Of a stretch of DNA of 17,713 nucleotides, positions 1 through 9,212 are shown piece by piece. Source of the stretch: Chitinophagaceae bacterium (GTDB lineage: Bacteria; Bacteroidota; Bacteroidia; Chitinophagales; Chitinophagaceae); assembly GCA_021323155.1 (NCBI GenBank), contig JAJTCI010000011.1, forward strand, positions 1 to 17,713. Direction: 5' to 3'. Position 1 is the first letter of the stretch, and every line of letters starts with the position of its first letter. The notes beneath the pieces were generated by a model. It was given only the letters and a program-made list of their open reading frames with translations. It had not been told where the DNA came from and searched no databases. The translations under genes were made by a program, and so were the position numbers.

Positions 1-1062
1 TTTTAGATTCAGTGTATCTGCCTGCAGCGTAGGAGAAGCGATCTCGTAGTTCTCTATGAACGCGAGGCGTTCCGCCAGTGGATTGTTACTGATGTCAAAA
101 GCAGTCACCTGCATGATGCCCGGGGGAATACCCTTCTTGTTGATGGCAACCGCGTTCTGGTCCTGGTCAAGGTTGAGATGCGCTTCATACACCAACTGGT
201 GGTTCACCTGGGCCACTACTTTAACTACGTTGTATTTTTCTTTTTGGGCGAGGCTGCGGTCGACGACTACGAATAACTTGTGCGGGTTGTTGTTTTCGGT
301 TTTCAGGGTCACGCCATCTTTCTTTGCTGAAGGAAGTTTAAAGGTCAGCACCGCACCATTCGCGCCCGGAACGGCGGCGGTATAGGTTTTCCCTTCTTCG
401 GGTTCCAGTTCGAATGATCCCATGCCATTATGCTCGGCTACAAATTCAGTGACCTTATTACCGGCATTATCGGTCACATATCCTTTCACCTGGGCCGGGA
501 GTGATTTACCGGTGGTGGCTTTGAAAGCGACCCGGCTTTTCAACCCGGTGACCATATCACCGCCTTCAGGGAAGAACTGGAGTTTGATCAGTGGCTCGTT
601 GGCAGCGGGCGCGGCACCCGTGTTGTAGTTATTGCCAAAGATGAACAGCTCTTTATGAAAGATGAATTCGGGGAAATTGAGCATCCAGAGCGTGTACGCA
701 TTCAGCGCGTAAGTGCCGGATGTTACGTTAGCGGGTAACTCCAGATCCGCCGGTGTGCTTCCCAGGCTGTCGAGCCGGTACATTTTTTTTTGCACCACTT
801 CACCGCGGTTGTTCACGAGGTCAACGTATAATATCCTGCTGAGATAAGAAGGAATGCCTTCAACGGTACACCAGGCTTTCATCCATATCGTTTCACCAGG
901 GAGGTAATAAGATTTGTCTGTTTGGACAAAAACTTTTTCCTGTGGGTGATGTGTGTTATATCTGGTCAATGTTGAATCATGACGGGACTGTCCAAATAGC
1001 GATGTTGAAATATTAATTAATATCAAAGCATAAAGGCAGTTCTTTAAAAGACCGAGATGCAT
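1..1062 (-). CDS. MG2-like / TonB-plug hybrid secreted protein, 3' part outside window (paralog of the next gene)
   Basis: The frame is open from an ATG at 1062 to the window edge (354 codons, no stop), so the C-terminal half is missing. The protein starts with a hydrophobic signal-like segment ending near LFGQ. The MG2-type motif QEKVFVQTDK followed by PGETIWMKAWC comes next. By eye it aligns along its whole visible length with residues 1 to about 345 of the neighbouring 793-residue protein, at roughly two thirds identity; shared blocks include LSRILYVDLVN, VVQKKMYRLDSLGSTP, LQFFPEGGDM and QVNHQLVYEAHLNLD. The start is 4 nt after the stop of that gene, so the two are almost certainly cotranscribed. 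Family knowledge: such proteins in Bacteroidota carry a plug-like domain near the C-terminus, presumably also here but outside the window. Function is unknown; an exported, envelope-associated role is inferred. The start could be another nearby codon, but ATG 1062 gives a full signal segment. Confidence 0.88.
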   Translation of the reverse strand, partial: MHLGLLKNCLYALILINISTSLFGQSRHDSTLTRYNTHHPQEKVFVQTDKSYYLPGETIWMKAWCTVEGIPSYLSRILYVDLVNNRGEVVQKKMYRLDSLGSTPADLELPANVTSGTYALNAYTLWMLNFPEFIFHKELFIFGNNYNTGAAPAANEPLIKLQFFPEGGDMVTGLKSRVAFKATTGKSLPAQVKGYVTDNAGNKVTEFVAEHNGMGSFELEPEEGKTYTAAVPGANGAVLTFKLPSAKKDGVTLKTENNNPHKLFVVVDRSLAQKEKYNVVKVVAQVNHQLVYEAHLNLDQDQNAVAINKKGIPPGIMQVTAFDISNNPLAERLAFIENYEIASPTLQADTLNLK

Positions 1063-1066
1063 GTAT

Positions 1067-3448
1067 CTAATCGATAATTTTTTCATAAAAAATAATATTT
1101 CCTTTATCGGATATTCCTTGAATGACGATCTTAAAAGCCTTGGAAATATCGTCATTTCTAAAACTTATCTTGAAGAGGCCGGTTTTATCATAGGTTGGAT
1201 TGGCATTCCAGTATAAAGTCATTCTGTGGTCTTTACCAGGCGGGATATCCGTGGATTCCGGGACATAAAATTGTCGTGTAACAGCATATCCCTCTTTCTG
1301 AATACTGATGTACTGTTGTTCATTTACGCCCCTTTCTTCCGAGACCCCGCCTTTACGGGTATAGATCAGTATTGCTCCGGAGAAAGCCCCTAAAGCGGTA
1401 GCCTCGCTTTTCAGAACTTTAATTAAAGCTATGTCCTGTAATGAAACGGAACTAAATATTTCCTGGTCCACTTCTATTTCATTAAGGAAGTATAATGGTT
1501 CCCCACCTCTGATAGATACAGCTGGCAAAAGCGGGTTTGGACCGTACTCGACATTTACTCCCGGAACGGCAGCCATTAAAATCTGCCACGGGTTATTATA
1601 AAATGGATATTTAGCCGGATCTATAGCTTTTCCACCATGGAAAAGCCCGGAGGCGTAAACATTGTTCAAAGAATCTTCCTTTGATACAACTCTGGCAGCA
1701 ACAGTAACTGTTTCCAGATAGCTGGTTTCGGACGTATCTATTGCTGTTTTTCTTGACTGCCAATAGCTTGAAAAGGTTTTTTGGTTTTCAATCGATACAG
1801 TATCGAGATTGATCCGGGGAATATTCAACGATTTTCTAAGAGTGTCAATATATGAGGGTATTAAAATTACGTCAACTGGTAACTGCTCATGTACATTATT
1901 GGTTCCTTTGTATGACACCGTTGCTTTTTTGCGAAAAGAGAGGTCTCCTAAAAGAAATTCACCCTTTTTTGAAAGGATTGCTTCCGCAAGGATGGTTGTT
2001 GAATCTTCACCTTTTATTACAAAAGAAACTTTACCATCCGTTATTGGGTCAGTTCTATCGGTCTTTGTAGCCTTACCGGCTATCCACATTGTGGACTCGA
2101 CGGGAAATTTTGGGGGCGCAACTTCATTGTTAAGTATTCTTTCCCATTTAAATCTCCTCCATCCATGCGTCATTAGTAAAAGGTCGAGGTGACGAAGCGT
2201 AATTTCGTCCTTATTCCTAAAGTAATATCCAGGCTGGTGGATATATCCTTTCAGATCAGACGTCAGAAGCAGGGACGAAGCAATGGTATTTTCGATCCTT
2301 GAATTATTGTCCAGCAACGCGTTGGTAACTGATGCAGCAATAGAATGATAGCCAGCGGGTAATCCAAATGTGAAAGTATTTTCTCCACGCGATGTATTAT
2401 TCAGCATCTTTTTTTCCAAAATTGGGGACACGATCTCGTAATTCTCTATAAACGATAATCTCTCGGCAAGTGGTCGATTGTTTCTATCGAACGCCGTCAC
2501 CTGAATAATGCCAGGTGGAATTCCCTGCTTGTTTATTGCTATCGCATTTTGATCTTTATCCAGGTTCAGGTGGGCTTCGTAAACTAATTGATGATTTACC
2601 TGGGCAACTATTTTTATCAAATCATAATTTTCCTTAGCAAGGCTCCCGCGATCAACAAGAACAAACAATTTGTGCGTATTGTTATTTTCAACTCTTAATG
2701 TGAGGCCTTGCGTTTTCGCCGGTGGCAATTTGAACGTTAGTGTTGATCCATTCCCCACTTCAATGTTTGCTGTGTAGGATTTCCCCGCTTCCGGTTGCAG
2801 TTCAAAAACACCCATCCCGTTATGTACGCTTTCAAATGCAGCGACCCGGGTGCCGGTGTTATCAGTGATGTATCCTTTTACATTTAAAGGTGCTGTTATA
2901 CCCGAAGTGGCTTTGTAGGCTATCCTGCTTTTCAAGCCGATTATCATGTCACCGCCTTCGGGAAAAAACTGAAGACTTGGCTTCGGAATTTGTGGCTCCT
3001 TACTTCCTGCTGGTTGATAATTCCGGCCGTAAACAAATATTTCCTTTCGAAAGATAAATTCTGGATTATTCAACATCCACAAGGTATAAGCATTAATTGC
3101 GTAAGTACCCGTAGATATGGATGTTATTATTTCTATGTCACATGGGGTGCTACCAAGGCTATCCAGCCGATACATTTTTTTTTGGACCACTTCACCATTG
3201 GAATTTACCAGGTCGACATATAAAATTCTGCTGAGATAAGTTGGCACACCGTCAATTGTGCACCAGGCCTTCATCCAAATTGTTTCTCCTGGGAAATAAT
3301 ATGTCTTATCTGTCTGAACAAACACTTTTTCCTGGGGAGAAATGCTGCTGTACCTGGTAAGTGCTGAATCAACATCAGAAAGACTTTGTCCATTTAGGGC
3401 GGTGACAGAGAACAATGAGAGGATGGCCAGGAGTAAAACAGTTCTCAT
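1067..3448 (-). CDS. MG2-like protein with C-terminal TonB-receptor plug domain (793 aa)
   Basis: Residues 1-20 form a signal peptide (hydrophobic core, then NGQ). Residues 39-63 carry the QEKVFVQTDK and PGETIWMKAWC motif typical of MG2 (macroglobulin-like) domains in Bacteroidota, followed by predicted beta-rich repeats to about 570. At 579 a TonB-receptor-like ETVTVAAR stretch begins. Residues about 610-702 resemble a plug domain: PGVNVEYGPN, VSIRGGEPLYFLN, then a final strand ending IYTRKGG. No 22-strand barrel follows, only about 90 more residues, so this is a plug without a channel. Proteins of this architecture are usually annotated as plug-domain-containing proteins; their function is not established. 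The gene follows an intrinsic terminator of the sus operon and should have its own promoter, which I could not place confidently. Its bases look more A/T-rich than those of its downstream paralog. Confidence 0.9.
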   Translation of the reverse strand: MRTVLLLAILSLFSVTALNGQSLSDVDSALTRYSSISPQEKVFVQTDKTYYFPGETIWMKAWCTIDGVPTYLSRILYVDLVNSNGEVVQKKMYRLDSLGSTPCDIEIITSISTGTYAINAYTLWMLNNPEFIFRKEIFVYGRNYQPAGSKEPQIPKPSLQFFPEGGDMIIGLKSRIAYKATSGITAPLNVKGYITDNTGTRVAAFESVHNGMGVFELQPEAGKSYTANIEVGNGSTLTFKLPPAKTQGLTLRVENNNTHKLFVLVDRGSLAKENYDLIKIVAQVNHQLVYEAHLNLDKDQNAIAINKQGIPPGIIQVTAFDRNNRPLAERLSFIENYEIVSPILEKKMLNNTSRGENTFTFGLPAGYHSIAASVTNALLDNNSRIENTIASSLLLTSDLKGYIHQPGYYFRNKDEITLRHLDLLLMTHGWRRFKWERILNNEVAPPKFPVESTMWIAGKATKTDRTDPITDGKVSFVIKGEDSTTILAEAILSKKGEFLLGDLSFRKKATVSYKGTNNVHEQLPVDVILIPSYIDTLRKSLNIPRINLDTVSIENQKTFSSYWQSRKTAIDTSETSYLETVTVAARVVSKEDSLNNVYASGLFHGGKAIDPAKYPFYNNPWQILMAAVPGVNVEYGPNPLLPAVSIRGGEPLYFLNEIEVDQEIFSSVSLQDIALIKVLKSEATALGAFSGAILIYTRKGGVSEERGVNEQQYISIQKEGYAVTRQFYVPESTDIPPGKDHRMTLYWNANPTYDKTGLFKISFRNDDISKAFKIVIQGISDKGNIIFYEKIID

Positions 3449-3473
3449 TACAGCATTGTTTGTTCTAAACTAG

Positions 3474-3507
3474 AAAAAAAAATACCCCGATCGTGGAACC
3501 GGGGTAT
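3474..3507 (-). terminator. Intrinsic terminator of the susCD-DUF4397 operon
   Basis: On the minus strand, ATACCCCG (3507-3500) pairs perfectly with CGGGGTAT (3489-3482) across a 10-nt loop. The hairpin runs directly into nine T residues (3482-3474). It starts 19 nt after the stop of the DUF4397 gene and ends 25 nt before the start codon of the 793-residue protein, so it separates the two transcription units. Confidence 0.9.
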
Positions 3508-3526
3508 AAAGTATTGCAAAATATGA

Positions 3527-4303
3527 TCACCTGTTGTAAAGGAGCGAAATTGCCGGGGCCCTGACGCCGGTAACACCGGTATACCCGCGGGCGAATACGG
3601 TGAGCACTCTTTGGTTCGGTATCGTGTTGCTGTACGAATGCAAGGCTGCAGAGGTAGGTGCCGCGCCAGCCGGCCTGATCGCCCACGACCCTGCGGTGGT
3701 CGAGACGAGTGTGAATTCCGGGCTGCTTCCCTTATAAGGAATGTTCGATGCTACCTTGACAGTTCCATGATACAGGTCAAGCGCCACCTGGTTGGGATGA
3801 AGGTTCACGAACTTATACCTGGAGAAACCCGAGTCAGGTAAAGCCACATTATCTTCTACAACCACCATTGCTGCGTTCGCTCCTGTATCCGTCAGGTGAA
3901 GCGTAACAAATTTTCCTGCTTCGAGCGTTACGCTCCCTGTAAACAATACAACCGAATCATTGTTGGTGCCCACGTTGGGCTTTGATACGGTAATAGTAGT
4001 GGCACCTGGCTTCAGCGAAAGGTAGTCCGCATTGCTCGAGCCACCTGTATTCAACCCGCCTCCCGGGAAAGGAGTAGCGTAGGTGGTACCGGTGATGACG
4101 TTGCTGACGCGTTCGCCGTTAACCTTCAGTTGTATGCCGGCAGGAACGGTAGCCGTTTGCATATGTGGCATCGCGTAATTGATCTTTACAAGCGCGGTTC
4201 CATCTACCGATAGTGTATCAATAAGTCTTTGCTCGTTCTTCTCACACCCTGCAAGCATCGCCACTGAAACTAACGCGAAGAAAGCTGATATCGTTCTTTT
4301 CAT
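3527..4303 (-). CDS. DUF4397 domain lipoprotein, third gene of the sus operon
   Basis: The protein is about 258 residues from ATG 4303. This start gives a lipoprotein signal, MKRTISAFFALVSVAMLAGC, with lipobox LAGC; an in-frame upstream ATG at 4345 would add 14 residues that spoil the signal and overlap the susD end, so it is rejected. The mature part is beta-rich and carries DUF4397-like features: RYKFVNLHPNQVALDLY followed by VASNIPYKGSSPEF, resembling the family pattern of a conserved VNxxP...DxY...V..N..Y. The gene begins 23 nt after the susD stop and ends at a strong terminator, so it is the last gene of susC-susD-DUF4397. Family knowledge: DUF4397 is an immunoglobulin-like domain found in secreted and anchored proteins with no known reaction. 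Inference: an outer-membrane, possibly surface-exposed, accessory binding lipoprotein for the SusCD complex. Confidence 0.88.
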   Translation of the reverse strand: MKRTISAFFALVSVAMLAGCEKNEQRLIDTLSVDGTALVKINYAMPHMQTATVPAGIQLKVNGERVSNVITGTTYATPFPGGGLNTGGSSNADYLSLKPGATTITVSKPNVGTNNDSVVLFTGSVTLEAGKFVTLHLTDTGANAAMVVVEDNVALPDSGFSRYKFVNLHPNQVALDLYHGTVKVASNIPYKGSSPEFTLVSTTAGSWAIRPAGAAPTSAALHSYSNTIPNQRVLTVFARGYTGVTGVRAPAISLLYNR

Positions 4304-4326
4304 TGTAATAGGTTTTGTAATGATGA

Positions 4327-5973
4327 TTAAGGTTCGCTGAACCACATTTTGTAGGTATGATAGTCGGCTTTATCGCCACCGAACCTCTTGAGCTCGTCCA
4401 GGTTCCACACATACTCCGAATTGTATCTTGGGCGAACACGGTAGGCCGGCTTGTTCAGGTTATCCGGGAAGAAGCTTGCCGGTAAAGTGAAATTCTTGTA
4501 CACCTGCATGGTAGTAGCCGGATCGATATCGGTGTAATGGTACCTTCTCAGGTCGGTCCAGGTTTCCACCCAACCCCATCCCCATAAGGCGATATATTTC
4601 TGCAGCATGATATCCGTCAAAGTCAGTGTAGCAGGATCCTGCTTCACGTTGGCACTCGCCAGGTAAGCGTTCCGCTGGGCGGTAGAAATGGCAGCACCAT
4701 TATAGATCACAGCGCCGGAACGGTAGAGAGAAGGATAGTTCCGGTTGATGAAATCGAAATGGCCGTTGATGCCGTTCCGGTAAGCAGTGTACGCTGTAGG
4801 TTTATCACCTTTCCTGAATGCAGCTTCCGCTTTGATGAACTGGATCTCGGCATAGGTCATGATCGGCATTACCGCCTTGTCTTTGAAAAGGTATTTACCG
4901 GCGTTTGCGGTGAAAGAGGCTGCACTTGGGTTGGCATAGAGGCTATCTCCCCATAATACTGCTGATCTTTTACGCGCGTTAACACCCGTAGTAGTAGCGC
5001 TTAATGGATCACCGATACCGGGATCTACCCCGCGGTACCCGCCGTTACCATTTGTTGTATCCTGCGAGGCAGACAACATATGCGCGATCCGCGGATCGCG
5101 GTTGGCATAAGTTTGCGCACCTGCGAGTGTGGTACCGTCGAGCAGTTTTACCACGAAGTTACTCGGACGGAACAATGTAAGGTTGTTGCGGTAAGGGCCG
5201 TAGAAATTCGCGTCATCGTTCTTTGTCGCGTCGAATGGTATCGCGAAATCATCATCTACTGAGGCCAGCGACTGATTCGCGAAGCTGATCACCGAATCAG
5301 GATTGTAAAACGATTTGTTGGAAAGGTTGTTCCAGTTGCGTGCCAGCAAACCATAAGTGAACTTTTTCCATTTAGAAAGGTCGCCCTTGTAAGTAAAGTC
5401 ACTTATAGAAAGCGTGTTGGTACCCAACATGGCCTGGTCAAGGTAGTTGATAGCGATCCGGCAAAGCGAGTCGATACCCGCGTACACCTTGTCCTGGGTG
5501 TCGTACTTGAAATAATAGGTATCTTCTTTAAACGCTTCTGAGAAAATGATCTCGCCATGATAATCGGTTGCATGCTGGAACATGAATGCTTTTAGCGCAT
5601 AAGAGGCGCCTACATAATCGAGCTGGTTCGTTTTGATACCTTTTTCGATGATGTAATCAAGATTCTTTCCAAGGCCATAATATACCTGGCGCCAGATATC
5701 CCCCATGTTGTCGCTACCAAACACGTAGCCATGCCTGTCGTGCGTATCACCGTTGGCATTGCCGTACGTGAGCCAGTTTTGCGTGTATTTACCCAGGTAA
5801 CGCGAGTCGTATTGAACGCCGCGGGGAATGCCCGCAAGCATCGCCGGGAATACGGAACTTACTGCAGGTTCCTGCGGGGTATCGGGGTCGGAGTTGATGT
5901 TCAGGAATTTCTTGCAACCGGTCCCTCCGAACAGTGTTGCGATCATCCCGAGTATTATGAGTTTATTTTTCAT
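4327..5973 (-). CDS. SusD/RagB-family nutrient-binding outer-membrane lipoprotein
   Basis: The protein has 548 residues. The N-terminus is a lipoprotein signal with lipobox FGGTGC, then KKFLNINSDPDTPQEP, the usual post-cysteine segment of the SusD-like_2 subgroup. AMLAGIPRG, a helical TPR-like middle (for example PIMTYAEIQFIKAEAAFRKG at about residues 367-386) and the C-terminal RVRPRYNSEYVWN are also characteristic. SusD proteins sit on the cell surface as a lid over the SusC channel and bind the substrate before import. The gene starts 19 nt after the susC stop, in an A/T-rich gap with no Shine-Dalgarno motif, as expected in Bacteroidota. The substrate cannot be inferred: SusD-like_2 proteins accompany systems for glycans, peptides and other nutrients, and no degradative enzyme lies nearby. 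Confidence 0.96.
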   Translation of the reverse strand: MKNKLIILGMIATLFGGTGCKKFLNINSDPDTPQEPAVSSVFPAMLAGIPRGVQYDSRYLGKYTQNWLTYGNANGDTHDRHGYVFGSDNMGDIWRQVYYGLGKNLDYIIEKGIKTNQLDYVGASYALKAFMFQHATDYHGEIIFSEAFKEDTYYFKYDTQDKVYAGIDSLCRIAINYLDQAMLGTNTLSISDFTYKGDLSKWKKFTYGLLARNWNNLSNKSFYNPDSVISFANQSLASVDDDFAIPFDATKNDDANFYGPYRNNLTLFRPSNFVVKLLDGTTLAGAQTYANRDPRIAHMLSASQDTTNGNGGYRGVDPGIGDPLSATTTGVNARKRSAVLWGDSLYANPSAASFTANAGKYLFKDKAVMPIMTYAEIQFIKAEAAFRKGDKPTAYTAYRNGINGHFDFINRNYPSLYRSGAVIYNGAAISTAQRNAYLASANVKQDPATLTLTDIMLQKYIALWGWGWVETWTDLRRYHYTDIDPATTMQVYKNFTLPASFFPDNLNKPAYRVRPRYNSEYVWNLDELKRFGGDKADYHTYKMWFSEP

Positions 5974-5992
5974 ATTATTTTATTTATTAGAA

Positions 5993-8900
5993 TTAGAACT
6001 GTGCTTTAAGACCTACGTTAATACCTCTTGGCGTAGATACGGCACCGAAGTCGATACCTTGTCCGCCAAAGCCTCTTGTGCTGCCCGCGTTCAACCCGTT
6101 TACGTTAGGGTCAACACCGGAATAATTGGTGATCATAAAGAGGTCGGTACCGGTTACATACAAGGACAGTCCTTTGAACACGCGCTGGCGTTTAACCAGT
6201 TTGTCAGAAAGGCGGTATCCCAGTGTGATATCCCGCAGGCGTAACCAATCCACTTCTTCAATGAAGTCACCTTCAGCGAAAATACCATTGTAGTAGTCGT
6301 TACGCTGGTATGGCGTGATCGAAATGGTGTTCCGTGTTGGCGTTGCCGTATTTTCCAACCCATCGAGCAACACACCCTCGATCACCCGTGGTGTCTCGCG
6401 GTCAAGTGTCGCAACGCTGGTACCCATGATACGCATCATCAGCTCATTCGCGTTGAATATGTCGCCGCCTTTACGGATGTCGAGGTTGAAAGAAAGGTTC
6501 CAGTCTTTGAAGAACGTGAAACTGTTGATCACGCCCATCCTGAAATCAGGGTTCCTGTCGCCGACAGGCTGGAACGTTGCATCAGTCAGGGGAAGACCCG
6601 ATGTTGGTGATATCAACAGCTGTCCTGCGGCGTTCCTGCGGAAAGTGGTACCTGCGAGGTTAGCGAGTGAAAGGCCCACAGACACCTGGGAACGGAGGTT
6701 ACCAAACAGCCAGGTATCAGAATCATAATAGAGTGGGAGGTCGGCTGGCATTTTCTCCACCATTACCTTGTTCTTGTCGAAATTCACCGTCACGTCCCAG
6801 TTTAAATTGGTAGTGCGAACGGGGTTGCCGGTTATCTGCAATTCGATACCCTTGGCTGAGATCTCTCCACCATTGATGTATTTCAGTACGAAACCAGTTC
6901 CATAACTTAGGCGGTTCAATACGATCAGGTCCTTGACGCGGTTGTTGAACCAGGCAAAGTCAACGCCCAGCCTGCTGCGGAAGAATTTGAGTTCGGTTCC
7001 GATCTCCAGATTCTTCGACATTTCCGGCCTTAAGTTGAAATTATTCCCGTTTACACCCAGTGCATATCCACCACCGGTAGATATCTGGCTGCCGAATGTA
7101 TAGTCAATAACATAAGGCACTACGGGGCCCCTGCCGACAGAGGCATAAGAGGCGCGGAGTTTACCAAAACTCAGCCAATCAAGTTTGAGATTCTTGATCG
7201 GGTTGAGGTCAGAAAAGATGAAGCTTGATGAAACTGATCCATACTGGTAGAAAGGTTGTTTCTCAGTAAACCGGGAAGTGAGGGTAGAAGTACCTTCATG
7301 GGTCCCTGACAGCGAGATGTACAACAGGTTATTGAAACCGAAAGTGTAGTTGCCATAAAACCTTGCCTTCCGCGTATTCTCCCTTGTGAATTTTGCATCC
7401 CTTGAAGTTGGATCGGTATTGTTGATAGAAACAAATTCAGGTTCGAAGAAACGCTCACCTCTTTGTGAGTTGATCTCGCGTTTGTTGTCTTCAAAGTAGA
7501 AGCCCGCTACAAATACATTGCTGAATTTTTTGGCGATCGTCTTCTTGAAAGTGGCCCGGAAGGTACCATTCAGCCCGCGGAACATTTGTTCGTAAGTGCT
7601 CATGAAGCCCCTGGTAGCAAAACCCCAGCGCGATTGTGGATGGGTCATGTATAACCCTGTTACGCTGAAGGCGTCTATACCGATGATCGAGGTAAGATTG
7701 AGCCATTTGTACATATCGAAACCGACGTTGATGTTTCCCGTTACACGGTCTGATTTGTCGTACGATTTGTTCTTGTTTACATCCCAGAATGGATTGTCCA
7801 ACTCCGCGGCGAGATCCTGTACGCCGCCTGTTACCAGGTTGGTACGAACCACTTTCCTGGTGCCGTCGGCGTTCTGGTACTGGCTGGCATCGATATCCGC
7901 TGGCCAGTTGATCAGGTTTGGATAATAGGTTCCGGCACCCTTCGGTGACTTGTTATTATCGGTGGTGAAATACCCCCAGCTGGATGAAACGTTGAATTTC
8001 TTGCCAAGCCTGGCAGAACCTGTAAGACGCAATGTCACCCTATCATAATCAGTATTTGGTACAATTCCCTGTTGATCGATCATACCGGCAGAGAGACGGA
8101 ACGTCGCGTCAGCAGAACCTGCTTCTAAGCTAATATTATGTTGCTGCGTTCTTCCCGTTTCGAAGAAATTACGCAGGTTATCGTAGGTCTGTGTTCCCGG
8201 CGCGTATTTAGGCCCAAACATCCTGAAACCATAAGTGGCGTTATACGCGTTCGGATCGTAGATACCGTTGTTGCCGCGGCTGTACGTTGTTTGTATTTCC
8301 GGGTAGCGGTAAACCTGGTCCCAGCGGAAGGAGTTGTCATATCCAACCCGTACACGGCCTGGTGCACCTTTCTTTGTGGTGATAACGATCGCACCGGAAG
8401 CGCCATCGGAACCATAGAGGGCTGTTGCCTCCGGTCCTTTAAGAATTGTGATGCTCTCAATGTCGTTCGGGTTAATATCAGCGATCCTGTTGGTGTAATC
8501 GCTGTTCCTGTTGGCAAATCCGACACCACCGGGGTTAGACGAAGCAACCAGCGCTTCCTGGCTCAACGCACTGTTGTCGAGGGGCACACCGTCTACTACG
8601 AAAAGCGGTTGGTTGTTGCCCGCAATAGAAGAACCACCCCTTAGGATGATCTGCGCACTTGCGCCCGGCAAACCTGATGTGGAAGTAACCTGCAGACCCG
8701 GTACTCGACCAGCAAGCGAATTTAGAAAGTTCTCCCGGCGTGTTTGCGCAACGTCGTCTCCGCTAACAGTAGGCGCCTGGTAGGCCAGTTCCCTTTTGTT
8801 CTGCGCGCGACCATAAGCGGTCACTACAACATTACCGAGTTCTTTTTCAGATTCAACCAGTCGAACACTGATCATTCGGTCATCGCCTACAGTAATTTCT

Positions 8901-9148
8901 TTTGCCGCATATCCTACAAAAGTGAAACGCAGTACATGGCCCTTGTCGGCTTGTATCTGGTAACTTCCCGCAGAATTGGTCACGGTCTTTTTGTTGGTGT
9001 TGGCATTGGTCACCGTCGCACCAACCAGCGGAACGCTGTTGTCATCAGTAAGGACTGTTCCTGTGATCGTTCTTTCCTGTGCGAGGGAAGGGTAGGACAG
9101 GCATAATAGCAGCACCACTGCTGCGATTGAGCAAGCAAGTCGTCTCAT
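5993..9148 (-). CDS. SusC/RagA-family TonB-linked outer-membrane transporter
   Basis: The protein has 1051 residues, the normal size for SusC. Residues 1-23 are a signal peptide (ending SLA before Q). Residues about 26-100 are the carboxypeptidase-regulatory-like domain (RTITGTVLTDDNSVPLVGATV ... LRFTFVGYAAKEI). ELGNVVVTAYG at about 104-114 is the TonB-box region. The plug follows with GRVPGLQVTSTSG, ILRGGSSI, PLFVVDGVPLDN and ESITILKGPEATALYGSDGASG. The rest is a beta-barrel ending in a terminal phenylalanine (GLKAQF). It imports a substrate captured with SusD, powered by TonB-ExbBD. It is the first gene of the operon, with a 234-bp upstream region containing a -7 box and a LacI-type palindrome. 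There is no extra N-terminal STN/sigma-signalling domain, so transcriptional signalling through an anti-sigma factor is unlikely. Confidence 0.97.
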   Translation of the reverse strand: MRRLACSIAAVVLLLCLSYPSLAQERTITGTVLTDDNSVPLVGATVTNANTNKKTVTNSAGSYQIQADKGHVLRFTFVGYAAKEITVGDDRMISVRLVESEKELGNVVVTAYGRAQNKRELAYQAPTVSGDDVAQTRRENFLNSLAGRVPGLQVTSTSGLPGASAQIILRGGSSIAGNNQPLFVVDGVPLDNSALSQEALVASSNPGGVGFANRNSDYTNRIADINPNDIESITILKGPEATALYGSDGASGAIVITTKKGAPGRVRVGYDNSFRWDQVYRYPEIQTTYSRGNNGIYDPNAYNATYGFRMFGPKYAPGTQTYDNLRNFFETGRTQQHNISLEAGSADATFRLSAGMIDQQGIVPNTDYDRVTLRLTGSARLGKKFNVSSSWGYFTTDNNKSPKGAGTYYPNLINWPADIDASQYQNADGTRKVVRTNLVTGGVQDLAAELDNPFWDVNKNKSYDKSDRVTGNINVGFDMYKWLNLTSIIGIDAFSVTGLYMTHPQSRWGFATRGFMSTYEQMFRGLNGTFRATFKKTIAKKFSNVFVAGFYFEDNKREINSQRGERFFEPEFVSINNTDPTSRDAKFTRENTRKARFYGNYTFGFNNLLYISLSGTHEGTSTLTSRFTEKQPFYQYGSVSSSFIFSDLNPIKNLKLDWLSFGKLRASYASVGRGPVVPYVIDYTFGSQISTGGGYALGVNGNNFNLRPEMSKNLEIGTELKFFRSRLGVDFAWFNNRVKDLIVLNRLSYGTGFVLKYINGGEISAKGIELQITGNPVRTTNLNWDVTVNFDKNKVMVEKMPADLPLYYDSDTWLFGNLRSQVSVGLSLANLAGTTFRRNAAGQLLISPTSGLPLTDATFQPVGDRNPDFRMGVINSFTFFKDWNLSFNLDIRKGGDIFNANELMMRIMGTSVATLDRETPRVIEGVLLDGLENTATPTRNTISITPYQRNDYYNGIFAEGDFIEEVDWLRLRDITLGYRLSDKLVKRQRVFKGLSLYVTGTDLFMITNYSGVDPNVNGLNAGSTRGFGGQGIDFGAVSTPRGINVGLKAQF

Positions 9149-9212
9149 ATCAGGTTGTTTGGTTTATATTAAAATACTAAGGTCCTGTGTCTTGGCCGAT
9201 CTTGCATAAACC

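Noticed and set aside
3449..3526. Promoter for the 793-residue MG2/plug gene
   Set aside because: The best minus-strand match, TAGTTTAG, misses the TAnnTTTG consensus and has no -33 partner, so no position is called.
3465..3686. A 73-codon minus-strand frame
   Set aside because: It lies in another frame of the DUF4397 gene and crosses its terminator, so it is a shadow.
4304..4345. N-terminal extension of the DUF4397 lipoprotein from an earlier ATG
   Set aside because: It would place 14 extra residues before a textbook lipoprotein signal and overlap the end of susD.
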